In this document: one piece after another, positions 25,567 through 38,002 of the stretch
Position numbering within the stretch: position 1 is the first letter of the stretch
Layout of the letters: every line of letters begins with the position of its first letter
Assembly (NCBI GenBank): GCA_018697195.1
Contig: CM031858.1
Coordinates: 74,769,001 to 74,833,000, forward strand
Origin: Certhia americana
Taxonomy: Eukaryota; Chordata; Aves; Passeriformes; Certhiidae
Direction: 5' to 3'
Length of the DNA: 64,000 nt
Notes under the pieces: generated by a model
What the model saw: only the letters and a program-made list of their open reading frames with translations
Database searches by the model: none
Told to the model about the DNA's origin: nothing
Position numbers and translations under genes: made by a program

Positions 25567-28140
25567 GACCAAATTCAGGATGCAGCTTGGTAAGAGCTCC
25601 CTTAGATATATTTGATGAGTTTAACTTAGGTAGGGGAAACAGTCTGTTGCATAGAACTTGACTGGCACTAACATACATCGTTTTTCTGTAAGGTTGAACA
25701 GCAAACAATGTAGGTTTTCTCCACAGATCTCAGGGCAGAGTACTGGGGTTTCAAAACAGATTTAATCTCCTACTATGATATTTAGAACTGAAAAGGAATA
25801 TTATTGGACACATATTTTTCTTCTGCTGAAAACTCATGAAAATTTATTTTAGTATCTTCACCTTCTTCACCAACCTCTGTATTACTTGGTCATATGTAAA
25901 ACGTGCTGGTTCCTACAGATTTTACATATGAAGTAAAGAAAACCTGTACTGTTATAATGATTTCTTTTGATTTGCTTTTATTCTTTCTAATTTTCAGTCA
26001 GTCTCATGCATGTTTCTGTTTATTATGGTCATATGATTTTTCTTAACTTATACATTACTTTTCGAAAGGAAATTGGTTTAGACTCATGTAATAGTTTGTC
26101 ATCTTCCATGTTACATTTAACACTTTTGTTAATATTGCTTATTTACTTCTTATATTTAGAAATCTGCTTAAATAGGATGGTCTCATGTGAGAAAGAGACC
26201 TAAATTTTTAGTTTTCTAACTATAGCTGTACAAGTTCACAGCTAATATCTTGACTCCTTAAGGAAAATAGGGAGGATTTGGAATTAGGAACTAACTAACA
26301 GCTAAAAACTGAAGAAAACATATGTAATTTTTTTTATATATATATATATATATGTTTGTGTGTGTATATAGTCTCTGAGGCAGCTTGTTCAGTATATTTA
26401 AAGCTACTTAGAATAATACCATGAAATATGTCTTACAATATAAAGAAAAATATTCCAATTAAATTGGTTGCCACAAAGTTTAAAAATATGTAAATAGGTC
26501 TGATGCTCTTTTCTGAGGCAAATCATTAAAATTTAAAGCAAATATTCTGTTAAGCCTTTGATTTATGTGTTTATAACTTTCACATTTATATTGTTTGACT
26601 ATTTTAAGTGATAAAATAAGTATTAGCATGTTTCTACAGAGGAAGACATTTGTTTCTATAAGTCTTTACAGTGCATGAGATATAATGCTGGAGAGCTTAG
26701 GGATAAGGTTTCTGTTCAACAGAGAAAAGTTTATCATAATTTACAAAAAATTTGGAAATTGTAGGCATACTACTTACTGCTAGACAAACTTTTTCATCGT
26801 GAATGTTTAACCTGGATGCATATAATGAAATCCTGAAGGTGATTTCAGATGCCTTAGTATCATTTTCACCATGCAGAAATATAAATGCTGCACACATTGC
26901 TATACACACAGAGAAATCTAAGACAATGATAGCTATTTTTATCTACTCCTAATTCTGCCCAAATGCAAGGGTCACTGCATACTACTCCGGGAGTTTCTAA
27001 CCACCCTCAGAGTGCTGATGGCAGATCTCTAGTCTTCTATCACTCCTAAGACAGTACAGAAAGTGCATTTTAAAATTGCTTACATCAGCTATTGGATTGT
27101 ATGAAATTAATTTAATACTGCTAATTAATGGCACTTCCCACACCTGTCTCCAGAGAAATTTTTTTGTTTGATTTTGTGTGACAGTGCTATACCAGGAAGA
27201 TTGAGTAGATTCAATCCCTGTTCCAAACAAAAGGTACTGCCCCATAGGTTATACCTTTACTGTCCATTTCTCAGAACACAGAACAAGAAAAATAAGAAGA
27301 TTAAAAAAAAAAAAAAAAAAAAGAAGAAGAAAAATTTCACCAGAGACTAAAGAAAAAAAGTTATAGGATTAGATGTAATTGTTTTCCTTCATTCTCACTA
27401 CAACAAATTTCATCTTCATAACAGGGATAAAATTGTATTAAAATCTTTAATTAATTTGGTTTATGGCTGAGTAACTTAATGAACTGTCATGAAGTTAACA
27501 CCAAATTACACCAAAACAAATAATTTGGTGTATGTTTTACCTGTTATTTGTATAATAATTCTAACTTGTGTCTGAGTGTGTGAGGCCTGAAGCCAAGAAC
27601 ATTAGACTAATAGTGAGCTTGTCACATTTTCATCTACAGTGTCTCTTTAGTTCAAATTATATGGAAAAGGAAAAAAAGAATTCATGTAATACCAAACACA
27701 TTGTTCAGTAAGGCACACTCATTAGCTAAAGTCATTCTTTGGATAACATTTTGGTCTAAGAAAAAATGATGAGCACTGCATAGAATTTGGAAAATCTAAA
27801 AGACATGAGAGGTGCCTTATCCATAATGTATCATGAATGACAGTTTCATGAAACACACATGTCACAAGAAAGAAAATACTACTATATTTATTTAACACAT
27901 GAAAATATTTTTGTAGCTTTTGATCAGAAGAGGATATATTTCCAAGAACTAAACAGATAGGAGTTAGAACGACCAAGGATAATAAATCAACAGTTGCTGT
28001 TTACTCTGTTTTTCATTACAAGCTCAAAGTATTCTTAACATTTAGATTTCTTTGTGGCCTAGGTATTCATTTCTCCCTTTCCAAATTTTTTTTTAGTTGC
28101 AGAAAGACATAACCTCTTAGTTTAGAAAAACAGCATATGT
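25567..28140. other. Unique AT-rich noncoding sequence with minor simple repeats
   Basis: No gene recognised. A TA/TG dinucleotide repeat occupies 26328-26370. An A-rich tract with 20 consecutive A at 27303-27322 continues as AAG units to 27335. Confidence 0.6.
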
Positions 28141-28195
28141 TTGTGTAAAAAATTTGCAGAAAAAATTTTTGTGTAAAAAATTTGCAGAAAAAATT
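28141..28195 (+). repeat. 28-bp tandem duplication
   Basis: The unit starting TTGTGTAAAAAATTTGCAGA at 28141 repeats exactly from 28169, giving two copies with a 28-bp period. The near identity suggests a recent slippage or duplication event. Confidence 0.9.
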
Positions 28196-28882
28196 ACAGA
28201 GCAACTTCATGATGTTTTCTCAATTTAAAAACAGCTGCCACTGTCTCAAAATGCATGCTGCATACTGCTGAATCTTTTGCATAAACTTCAGCAATTTGGA
28301 GTCACTAGCATTGGAAGGTGTCACTGTATCGAAATGAATCTTCTGTTTCCTTTCTCAACAAAAGATCTTGTGAATAAAATAAATCTAAAGCTGCATCTTG
28401 AAGTGTGTAAGGTTTGGACAAAATTATTTGTGACATTCTCATAAAATATGAAAATGTGGTTGATGAATATATAAGATAAAATTTGACTCTGAATCTGAAC
28501 TTGAAGATTATATTAAGGATCTGATACAGAACACTTCTAAGATATGAAGATGATGTCAAGCATATCGGCCAATGATACAATTTCAAATTTTTTTTAAATA
28601 TTGTGGGGAATAAATTCAGTGAAAACAAATAGGAAATATACTTCAAAGGAGATGTCAATATAAAATGGAAACTCCTAGAACAGTAGTGCTGCAAGACAGA
28701 CTTGAAGAAATATAGAGTAAAAATATGTTACACTTCACAGTATTAAGGTCATTGCTGGCATTCTAACTTTTTTCACAAGAAAGATTCGATTTAACTACTT
28801 TTTTTTTCCCTCCAGATGGTGAACAGAATGATTTGAGAATACTGTGATGATTTAAGGGCCTTCTTTAGACACAATATTAAGA
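28196..28882. other. Unique AT-rich noncoding sequence
   Basis: Nothing recognisable. A 129-codon minus-strand frame (28305-28694) is Ser/Phe/Leu/Ile-rich, has no motif, and is judged a chance frame. Confidence 0.55.
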
Positions 28883-29030
28883 GTGGAAATGAAAAAGATA
28901 AAGAAAAAATGAAAAAAAACAAAAAAAAAAAAGAAACAAAAAAGGAAGAGAAAAAGAAAAAAAAAGAAAGGAAAAGAAAAAAAAGCAAAAGCAAAAGCAA
29001 AAGCAAGTAAAGAAGAAAAAGATACCAAAT
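28883..29030 (+). repeat. Purine-rich (A/G) tract
   Basis: Nearly pure A/G sequence with interspersed C. It includes four AAAAGC units at about 28981-29006. The Phe/Ser/Leu frame on the other strand is an artefact. Confidence 0.9.
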
Positions 29031-31719
29031 CTTCTAGTGATGATGCAAACCTACTTATGACAGTTAAAGCAGAGAAAAAAAGAATCTCTTTCTAATTCAG
29101 AAATAAAAGAATTGTTTTTTCTATGCATTTCTTTAGAGTTCAAAAGAGACAAAATTTCAAACACCCTGTGTTTACAAAGAAAAAAAATATCATTTCTTCC
29201 CACTGTTAACCTTGTTTTCCAGCCTAATTGAAACATATTAGCTCAAACATTAAACATTAGCTCAAACATGTCTAGTACAAGATTAACCGTATAACATCAC
29301 ACGTGTTTATCTTAGCCTAAAATACTAGTATCCTTTTTTAAACCTAAAATTCAATATCCTCTAAGATATCCTCCTACAAATTCAGAAGTAACTTTATAAG
29401 TTGTATATATACCCTTAATAAATATCAATAAATTATAAGATTTCCTTTTGTATTCTGTAATGGATTAAACTTGTTGAGAAAAACAAACAATAATGTAAAA
29501 TACCTGTATATGCCAGCAATACTCAGTGTTTAGACATATACGTACTATCCATTCTTGAGGTATCGGATAAGACTAGGATGTATTGATGGTCAGGCTTCAT
29601 GTTTCATGTCTAGTACAAGATTAACAAGACCTCATTCAGTTTACAGATGTTGCTCTACAGGCAAGGAGTTTCCCAGTGAACTAAGTCTCTTTAGGTAGAG
29701 CATCGTTATTTGATTGACAAAGCAGGCACACAGTTATATTTAGATTTTCTGATAGGTAAATTGAGTTTAACTTAGGAAAATGGATTATACCATATTAATC
29801 AAGATACTGCTATCATTATTCTTTGAGAGGTTCTTTGTCCCAATCTTTTTTTTTTTATGCCACTGTGATAGGAGAAAAGGAGTAAAATTAATCTGCAAGA
29901 CTTCCCTCAGTATGGAATATTACTAACAAAATAGACCACTGTTTCTTATATCTCCACAGTACTCTGCACAGGGAGATCATCAGGAGCCAATTTTAGGTAA
30001 GTGTATTAAAACTTGGGCTCAAGCTAATGTCAGCTGCAGTTCAGCTGGGGAGATGCCACTCAGGTGGGGAGACTTGAGTCAGCTAATACAAACTAATGCA
30101 TGTCCCAGAGTCTGAAGTGCTGAAGCACACAGCTGATGAGCTGTAAAAGGAGCAATGGAGATAAGGAAAAGCAGCCAGGAGCATTAATTGCAAGCAATTT
30201 AAGTCTACCTTTGGAAAGCTCAATGGTATCAGCTTTTTGTTTGATAAACTTCCACATACATTATTATTGAAATTATGTGGAATATTGAATTGTGAATTGG
30301 AATATTGAATATTGAAAATACACATTATTATTGAAAAAAAGATCATGTTTCATCAAACTGATTGTATTCTAACTTCATTCTCACTCTCGGAATTTTAATG
30401 TTGATCTTAAGGGCTGGAATTTAACCACTGGTCTAAAGTTTTAAGTAAAGTAGCTTTGATTGACCCTATGGTTTGGTGTGGGGATTATGGTTACTTCAAT
30501 ATTACTACATGAACAAATAGATATCCATTTTTGAATAGACTTGGTTTTCTTTGATAATGCAAATAGGAAATTTCTAAACAATATTAGCAATATATAAATT
30601 TTATACCAAAATATTTTCCAAAGTATTTTGAAGTTATATGATACATAAGTCTAAAAGCCTTGCAATAGATAGTCTCCTACTCCTAAAATGAAATAATTTA
30701 TTATAATATATTAATATAGGTATTATTCTTATGACTTTTATACCAATAACTAAATTTAATTTAAATTTAACTGACTTTTAATGTGCCTAGAGTTGAGCAT
30801 TGCTTATATGAATATGAGATTAGAATAGTCCTTGTACATGCAATGCATTATTAAGAAATTAATCTATATTAGTTTAGTAAACATCTAAGAACAGTAGGTG
30901 TGTGAAAAACAGTGTTTTATTAAAATAACAAGTAAATCTAACATCATTCTATGTTCCCTTGTGTCAAGTGTACAGAAATATGGAACATGCGATCTCACAG
31001 GAATTCAGACACATTAATTACTAAATAAACACAACAGAAAATAGGTCATGATAGCTCTACTTTTTCCTAAAAATCACACATTCTTTTCTATATGCAGTTA
31101 GAAGTACCATTCTTGTTTATTACAATTCCTCACCATGTGCTGTATATTATACATAATTCTGGCTTATTAAATTCCTGAAGCATGCAATACAATGAACCTA
31201 ATAGATTTTATGCAAATCATTATATAAAAAATAAGAGCAGATGGTCCTCAACACCTCAGAACCTTTCTATAGCAGTTTCATATTTTGTTTAAATTAAATA
31301 AAATTAAAAGTTACCTTTGTGACACCTAACTTATTTTAATTTATTCTGCTGCACCGTGTTTCTTACAGATTTTCTTTCTTTTTATAGCATTAAATATTCT
31401 TGCTCATGTTCCTTAGATATTTAGTTGTTTACCATTTCTGAGTTGTACCATGAACTTATACAGATATTTGTTTATTCCTACTTTCCCACAAGAAGGAAAT
31501 CTATTGCTATCAATAGAGCACATAATTCATCTCAGAGAACTGCCTAAAGGAAAGAAGGCGAGCATTACACTGGGAATCTTAAACTAGTATCTTTTAAGCT
31601 CTGTTGCTGTACAACACTGTGACATTTTTCCCTTACAACTCACTCATTTTGCATTCTCCCTGACACCAGCCATGTCAGCAGATGAATGGTAGAGCAAATA
31701 AATCTAAAAGAAGTTATGG
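29031..31719. other. Unique AT-rich noncoding sequence
   Basis: No gene or known interspersed repeat recognised. A 14-bp ATTAGCTCAAACAT motif occurs twice at 29237-29269. A 21-bp word at 29267-29287 recurs exactly at 29605-29625 (see findings). Confidence 0.6.
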
Positions 31720-31827
31720 AAACAAAACAAAACAAAACAAAACAAACAAACAAAAACAAAACAAAACAAACAAACAAACAAAAAACAAAACAAAAACAAA
31801 CAAACAAACAAACAAAAAACCCAAAAG
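31720..31827 (+). repeat. (AAAAC/AAAC)n microsatellite
   Basis: About 100 bp of CAAAA and CAAA units. A smaller related tract lies at 32092-32113. Confidence 0.97.
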
Positions 31828-32692
31828 GAGCCATCAGAAATAAAGAACTGAGAGAAAATTAAGGCATATAACTTTGTTGTCTCCTGAGAGATCTAAACAG
31901 CATATTTAGTGATGGTCTCACTCCTGTTGCCATGTAAAATATGTGTCTTATGATATTCCCCACCTACTCCAGCCAATGTTCTAATATCATGTCTGATACA
32001 TGTCCGTGTCTTTGAACTTACACAGTAAATATTTAGCTATATAATACACAATGAACAGAGTAGTGTAAAGGGCTATCAAACGTTATTGGAAAACAAACAA
32101 ATAAACAAACAGGCAACTTTCTCAGTCATATTTTGAACAAAGATGCTTATTATAAATAAATATAGAGATATTATAGATTTTTGGGTCTATGCATTTATAT
32201 TATCATATATTGCAACATTTACAAGAAAAAAATAAATTCTTCCTTTCACTATATTTGCCAGTTCTAGAAGAACCTATTTTTCATGAGACTTTCTATAACC
32301 TTACTCGCTCTATCTTTTCAGTTTCTCTGAAAATCAATTATGTAATTTAGAGAAATAAAACAATGGACTGTATACTCTACTGGAAGTGGATCAACAGATG
32401 CAAGAGGTATACCAAACATGCATTAAATTTAGTAACTTTCACCTCTTTCCCTCTTTCCTTCTTTCTCCTCTTTATTTTGTTTAATTTAAATCTTTAAAAA
32501 CTTTATCTAAGGATAGGACCATTCAAAGACATACAATCATGTAAGAGGTGGGGAGAGGAGAAAGCCTCCAGATAGAGGAAGACCCTTTTATTGGTCTTGC
32601 CACCTTGTTTAATTTTCTAGGACAACTGTGTCAACAACTACTTGAGTGATTTTTCATGTTTTATTTGGAGTTTTTACTGAAATGATACTATT
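31828..32692. other. Unique AT-rich noncoding sequence
   Basis: Apart from the short AAAC/AAAT tract at 32092-32113, nothing is recognised up to the edge of the composite LTR. Confidence 0.55.
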
Positions 32693-33213
32693 TGTTGTGG
32701 TTTCAGTTTGAAACTGGGCGGAAACACCAATTTTGTGTCAAATTGTTTGCCAATTTGAAATTTTTCAATCAAGAGCAAAGCAGGTTAAAGCTTAAAAGTA
32801 ATAAAACTTTATTAATTAATACTAAAAGGAGAAAGAAAAAAAAAGAAAAAAAAATCAGAATGAAACTTTCAAAACACTCCTCCTCCCTCCCCACTCTTTC
32901 TTTTCTTTCCAACTGAAAATGTATAGAAAAAAACACCCAGAAATCTCAGTCAGTTTCCACCTCTAAAATAGTCTTTCTGCAGTTGACTTAGGGAGGGAAG
33001 CACCTCTCATTTGCTATGGAAAATTTCCCCACAAGAAAACAGTTCTCTCGTGGTTTCATTCTTCACAAAGGCAGCTGCCTGGAAGATCCCCTCCCATGAG
33101 CACAATTCTTTATAGATGTGCCTCTGGGCCATATTGATGTATGGGGTGTTTAATTTGTTTTAAATATAAGCTGATCAAAGCAAAGGTTCTTCCTATCTAT
33201 CTTTAAGATCATC

Positions 33214-33218
33214 TTCAT
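33214..33218. repeat. Target-site duplication TTCAT (left copy)
   Basis: Five bases directly before the TG of the nested LTR. They are repeated exactly at 33786-33790 directly after its terminal CA. Confidence 0.85.
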
Positions 33219-33785
33219 TGTTGGGGAAGATGAAACAGGAAAGCCTTATAAATATGATTGCCTGGCAAAAGACTTTGAGAATATGAAAACTACAAGAAAG
33301 ACTGAAATGAAAGCAAGCTTTCGCATACCAAGACTTAGTTATTGAACAACTGGAAAACAATAGTATAGTCGGCTGAAGGTAATCCCCTTTTGATTAGAAA
33401 ATACCCTCTGCTTGCCGACAGGCCCAAAGGTAAGAGCAGACCCTACTAGCTTAGCAAAAAGAGTCCAAAGAGGAGTTTCTAAGGTTTAAGGTGTAGCACA
33501 GTATGGTAATGTAAATATTCTTATAGGCTGAATGTAAATACAATAATATTTGTATCTTGTACTAGATTAGGTAGTAAAAATTAAAATATTCAGCACAGAA
33601 GAAGATTTATTGTATTGTAACAGAAACTTTGCTCTCTTTGGGGCCTGTTCCAAGCTGCAGCTGGCAGCTCTGAGCAGGGTCCCTGCACCCACACCCTTTA
33701 CAATAAACCACAAGATCCAAAACTTGGCTTCAGAGGTCTCTCGTGTCCATCTGTCCCAACCATATTACTCCCCGTTGATCCTACA
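33219..33785 (+). mobile_element. Nested solo ERV LTR (class II/ERVK-like), 567 bp
   Basis: Begins TGTTGGGGAAGATG and ends GATCCTACA, and is flanked by the perfect 5-bp duplication TTCAT. It splits the older LTR: CATCTTCAT on the left resumes as CTTGAGGAACAGAG on the right. AATAAA at 33702-33707 lies about 80 bp before the 3' end and is followed by a U5-like block (CTTGGCTTCAGAGGTCTCTC), which places the element on the plus strand. No internal gag, pol or env sequence is present, so the internal region was presumably lost by LTR-LTR recombination. The class II label rests on resemblance to remembered passerine LTRs and a short target duplication; class is uncertain. Confidence 0.87.
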
Positions 33786-33790
33786 TTCAT
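33786..33790. repeat. Target-site duplication TTCAT (right copy)
   Basis: Exact match to 33214-33218, flanking the nested LTR. Confidence 0.85.
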
Positions 33791-34734
33791 CTTGAGGAAC
33801 AGAGATTGTCTTCTTCTTCTCTCAGGGGCAGAAAAAGTCTCTATCACATCATCTCTGTTCAAACTTCTCATGGAAGCGCAGCCACTTCAACCTTGGCTCA
33901 CTTGAACACTGCATTCCTTTACTTAAGTTTACAATTTGAACATCCCATCTCCCCATACTTCTCTATGGTTTAAAGGAAATATCTCAATATATTACACTCA
34001 CTCACCATAACTTACAAGAGATTTTTCAACTTGAAAGCAACTCCCCATACTCCTTCCATCTAGGACAATCACCCTTTCTTTGTTGACTTTAATATCTTCA
34101 TCTTGGTCTCTCTACATGTCTTCCCTTTTGCCCTTGTTTCTCATTCAGGGGGAAAACGAGCTCTGGAGGTCTCTTCTGCACTGAAAGAGTTAACAGCAGG
34201 GCAGCAGCCAGGTTAAGGCAGTGACCTGATGATTGCAGCTGTGCTGGAGCTGGGCCAGGATCTCAAGGCTGGCTGCTGCTTCCAGTTCCAGCTGTGCTGA
34301 GAGAGGGAGGCTGGGACCTTTTTTCCAGCCCAGTCAGGCTTCAGATGTTTCACACCAGGGCTGATCACTCCCCCTTCCCTGCCCAGCAGCTGCCAGGCCT
34401 GGCTCAGCCCCCAGACTGCTGTATGGGGCTGTCCTGGATTATCAGATCTCAGCAGCCAGGACTGGGCTGAGCCTTCCTCCCCCCCATCACTGCCTCTCCT
34501 TCATCTTTGCCTGCCAGGGGTGCCAGGGGAGGGCAGGGGGAACCTCAGCCTGGCACAGCCATGGGGAACAGCCAGGCTGAGACTCCTACCTCCCACACCA
34601 CTGGGAATCAGAAGGGGCAGATTTCCGGTGTCTCACCAAAAAATGTGTATTCACTAGAGGCATATCCACCCTTTTCATTGGTTTAATAAGGTGCCAATAT
34701 TACAAAATTGTCCAATCAGGACTAAAACACGACA

Positions 34735-36749
34735 GCATTCTGAAATAAAAGTTAATAATATTTTTATCCATTGAAGCATAATTCAATAATTTTCAAGAAA
34801 CTATATAGCATTTCAAGTTTTCTGAATCCTTTTAGGAAGTGAGAAAACTCATCTGCAACAGAGTTAATCATCATAAGGTACAGAATTGAATTTCCCTTGT
34901 TTTCAGGAAAAAAAAAAATTCTCATATTTACTTAATATAAGGGAATAATTTGGGAAAAGTTCTGGGAATTTAGTAATACCAAGAAGTAATCATACTGTAA
35001 AGCCTTATGAGATTTCACTCTGTTTGATCTGCCTGTGTCCCAGTAGAGACACTGCAGTCCTATTTCAAGGGCCACAGTTAATAGAAAAATAGATTATGGT
35101 CAACACAAAACTAACAGTTTTGGCTGCAAAAGAATATCAGTGTCCAAAATGTAGAAAAACACATTAACAAATGGTTTTGCTCTTCAGCAGCAGGTTAATT
35201 TTACTCCTCAATTAGGAAGAAGAGCCAAAAGAACCCAAAAAACCCCATGTAGCCTATCTGGAAACTGAAAATCCTTATGACTTTTCTGCTCCTAAATTCC
35301 AGAAAGCTATCAAATTTCCTCCCTGCCTGGATGCCAGAAGCTGTTCTCTAAGGTGGCAGTAACAATATTTTTCCATCTGCCCTTCTTGTTCATTACAAAT
35401 GCCAGATTTTTCAGCTTTTCCCTTAAAATTGTCTGAGTTCAATTGATGGCACCTTACTGTAAAACAAATCAAAATGTCCAAAGTGATATAAAATACTTCA
35501 AGGAAGCATCCAAAGCAATATTTATTATGTAGAAGTTCATTGGATACTTTGATGATTGGGAATAAGTCATGGTTTTAATTAATTTGAATTCCACAAACTT
35601 TACACACTGAGAAGAATTACCAATGACATAGAACAATGCTTTTTCTTTGTCCTGTCAAAACCATGTAGTTTTTAATGCCATCAGTATGTTTTGAGCTATA
35701 ACAACAAAAATGGTACATCTCTGAAGGTGGAGAGAAGTTTTACTGAAGTTCATAGAAATAAAATGTGACATTCATAGAGACTAACAAGAGGAATAGTCTG
35801 ATTCTGCTTAAATATAGCTGAGCATACCTCCTCAAAATTACCCCACAAGAAAAGGTCAGAAATGTCAAACATGTTAATTGACTTAAGTGATAGTTAGACA
35901 TAATCATAGCTGACTTGGTTCCCACATATTTTCTGTACCTGTCAGAAAAGGATGAGTGCTTCCTAAAAGTGTGCTAGCTAAAATAAACAAGACCTCCAAA
36001 ATGGGAAGAAAAAGCTGAAGAGAAATGATGATACCTGAAAAAAAATGTATTGAAACTGTGGACAAATAAAATATCACTGATCATTTACTTATTCATCTCT
36101 AAAATGAAGGGGAAAAAATATTTACTAAAATAAAATATTCTTTCCATTAACAATATGATTAGCAACTTGAATAAAAGAAGAAAGAGTAATATTGTTTTAT
36201 TTTGAGGTGGTCTATTAAGATCAAGTTTGAACAAAAAAGCAGAAGACAAAGCACAACCCTTTTGTGTTTAAACATTTATAGTTTAAACTGTAAAATGACA
36301 AAGTAAATATTTCTGTAACAGATGCACCACATATACCTGAAGAAGGTTATTTTTTTGCAGTACAGAAGTATTCATATTCAGAAGCTAGCATTCTTCACTA
36401 CTGAAGATGAAACAAAGTATTTACCTTTCAGACATGTTGATAAACTCTTCTTGATTTCAGCAAAAGTAGAGAAAGACGAACTGGAAATATTTCTGAAGAT
36501 TTCAACTCAATCTTTTAATTCTACAACAATGATTCTATATTTTTTCTTGAGGATATGAAACATTTTCCTCAAACTTTAGTATTTAACCAGGAGACAAATT
36601 TTATTTCATTTTCTCATAGATTTGATGTGCTTTTTTCATTTTCATTTTGCTAACGATTAGCTATTCTTCTGATTTTTTAATATTTAAATATATTTCCTTC
36701 AGAAAGAAAGATCTTCTTTACCATGGAAGCGGTGAATGAATTCTTATTT
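34735..36749. other. Unique AT-rich noncoding sequence
   Basis: No gene or recognised repeat. Confidence 0.6.
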
Positions 36750-36917
36750 TGCTTTATTTTTGTGTGCAGCTTTTTCTTTGCTGATTAAATGGTCTGTATC
36801 TCAGCACATGAGTTTTCTCTCTTTTACTTTTCTGATTCTTTTCCCCATCCTGACTAGGATGAGAGTGGGCAATTAACTCTGTGATGCTTAGTTGCCAGCT
36901 GGGGTTAAATCACAACA
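36750..36917 (+). mobile_element. 3' end of an avian ERVL-like LTR
   Basis: ATGAGTTTTCTCTCTTTTAC, CTGATTCTTTTCCCCATCC, GTGATGCTTAGTTGCC and the terminal GGGGTTAAATCACAACA match the 3' end of a very common avian LTR (R/U5 side), as I remember it. The CACAACA end at 36917 marks the LTR border. The U3 side is missing or decayed beyond recognition; the left limit is approximate. Confidence 0.8.
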
Positions 36918-37727
36918 CAACTTTATGCAATGTGTTTTAAAACTTTTCAAGAAAACATGTATTTCTTAAAGGACAGTCTGTGTTTCCTTTAAATTTTTTA
37001 GATTCCTTCAATAGCATTTCATGCAGTCTTTAAGTCATTCAACCAATAATATTCCTATTAATTAAAGGGAATTCTTTTAAATTTTTTTTCCTTGCAGACA
37101 AGTGACGCTGAGAAAGAGTCTGGTAAATTCTGAGTATATTAATGACTATTAAATGCTCCTTCTGTTTTCCAAATTTTAAAACTTTTGTACAAATCTATTG
37201 AGGTTTTTGTTTTCCTTCTATTTATTCTACAAAATATGTATCCACTTAAGTTTTCAATTAAGCAAAGAATGCAATATTCTTAAGGTAATGGTAGGGACAA
37301 AGAAAGGAAATAGACAAAGTTATCTGTCATTGGTCTGAAAACAATGAAACACACTTCTTCTGGTGCTTAGACTGTCCAAAGGTGTCACAAGAACTCCGGA
37401 TAAAAATTTGAGCATAATTAGTTTGGCACTCCCTTGTCTCAATTTAGCCAAGCTACATTAAACGATTTCTTTATCAGCCTGGTCTTGGAATTAGTCATGT
37501 ACCCTCTGTAATTGTTTTGCATTCTTAGCACTGTATGTCCTCTGCCTTGATCTCATTTTAATGTGTTTTTATGTAGCAGTTTGCAAATGCATGTGTTTAT
37601 TTAAGTAGGTATGTACACAAGATACATATAAAGATGAAAGAATTCAAATATTTTGTTTTGAACAATATGCATAATGCTAATTCTGTTTTATAGTTCCAAA
37701 ACTTTGAACATAATCAAATGTACCAAA
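36918..37727. other. Unique AT-rich noncoding sequence
   Basis: Nothing recognised. Confidence 0.55.
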
Positions 37728-37771
37728 GAAATTGCCACAAATAGAAATTGCCACAATAGAAATTGCCACAG
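37728..37771 (+). repeat. 15-16-bp triplicated motif GAAATTGCCACAATA
   Basis: Three consecutive copies at 37728-37743, 37744-37758 and 37759-37771. The last is partial and the first carries one extra A. Confidence 0.92.
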
Positions 37772-37911
37772 ATTCTTCATCGCTTGATATGGTCATGACA
37801 TTCAATTGCATTCAACTCCCTCATAGTTCTTGTGTTCACCAGCTAAAATTTTTGTAACATTTTATTTTCTTAAATCTTTAAGAACACTAACTTTGAACAC
37901 TTAAAGTTTAT

Positions 37912-37916
<5 letters not shown>

Positions 37917-37957
<41 letters not shown>

Positions 37958-38002
37958 AAAAAAACAAATCAAACAAAAATCAAACAAGCAAAATCAAACA
38001 AG
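37917..38002 (+). repeat. A39 homopolymer with AAATCAAAC-type tail
   Basis: 39 consecutive A at 37917-37955, then a G, eight A, and several AAATCAAACAA/AAAATCAAACAA units to about 38002. This could be the poly(A) of a retroposed transcript whose body (to the left) I cannot identify, or a simple expansion. Confidence 0.9.

Larger units (their letters stand above)
32693..34734 (-). mobile_element. Long avian ERV LTR (ERVL-like), interrupted
   Basis: The two ends form a terminal inverted repeat: TGTTGTGGTTTC at the left and AAACACGACA at the right, giving the usual TG...CA termini. Removing the nested LTR and one target copy leaves about 1.47 kb. Orientation is inferred as minus because that strand has a TATAAAG box (33108-33114) upstream of AATAAA (32808-32813), about 115 bp from its 3' end. 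The GC-rich stretch 34160-34620 would then be U3, and explains the local GC peak. Flanks share only ATT on each side, so the target duplication has decayed or is short. No internal retroviral sequence is adjacent, so it is a solo LTR. The ERVL-like label is from memory of passerine LTRs. Confidence 0.82.

Noticed and set aside
28305..28694. 129-codon minus-strand ORF
   Set aside because: Ser/Phe/Leu/Ile/Tyr-rich chance frame without ATG-context, motif or splice support.
34160..34640. GC-rich island that could be a CpG-island promoter
   Set aside because: It lies inside the outer LTR bounded by matching termini and has few CpGs; LTR U3 content explains it.
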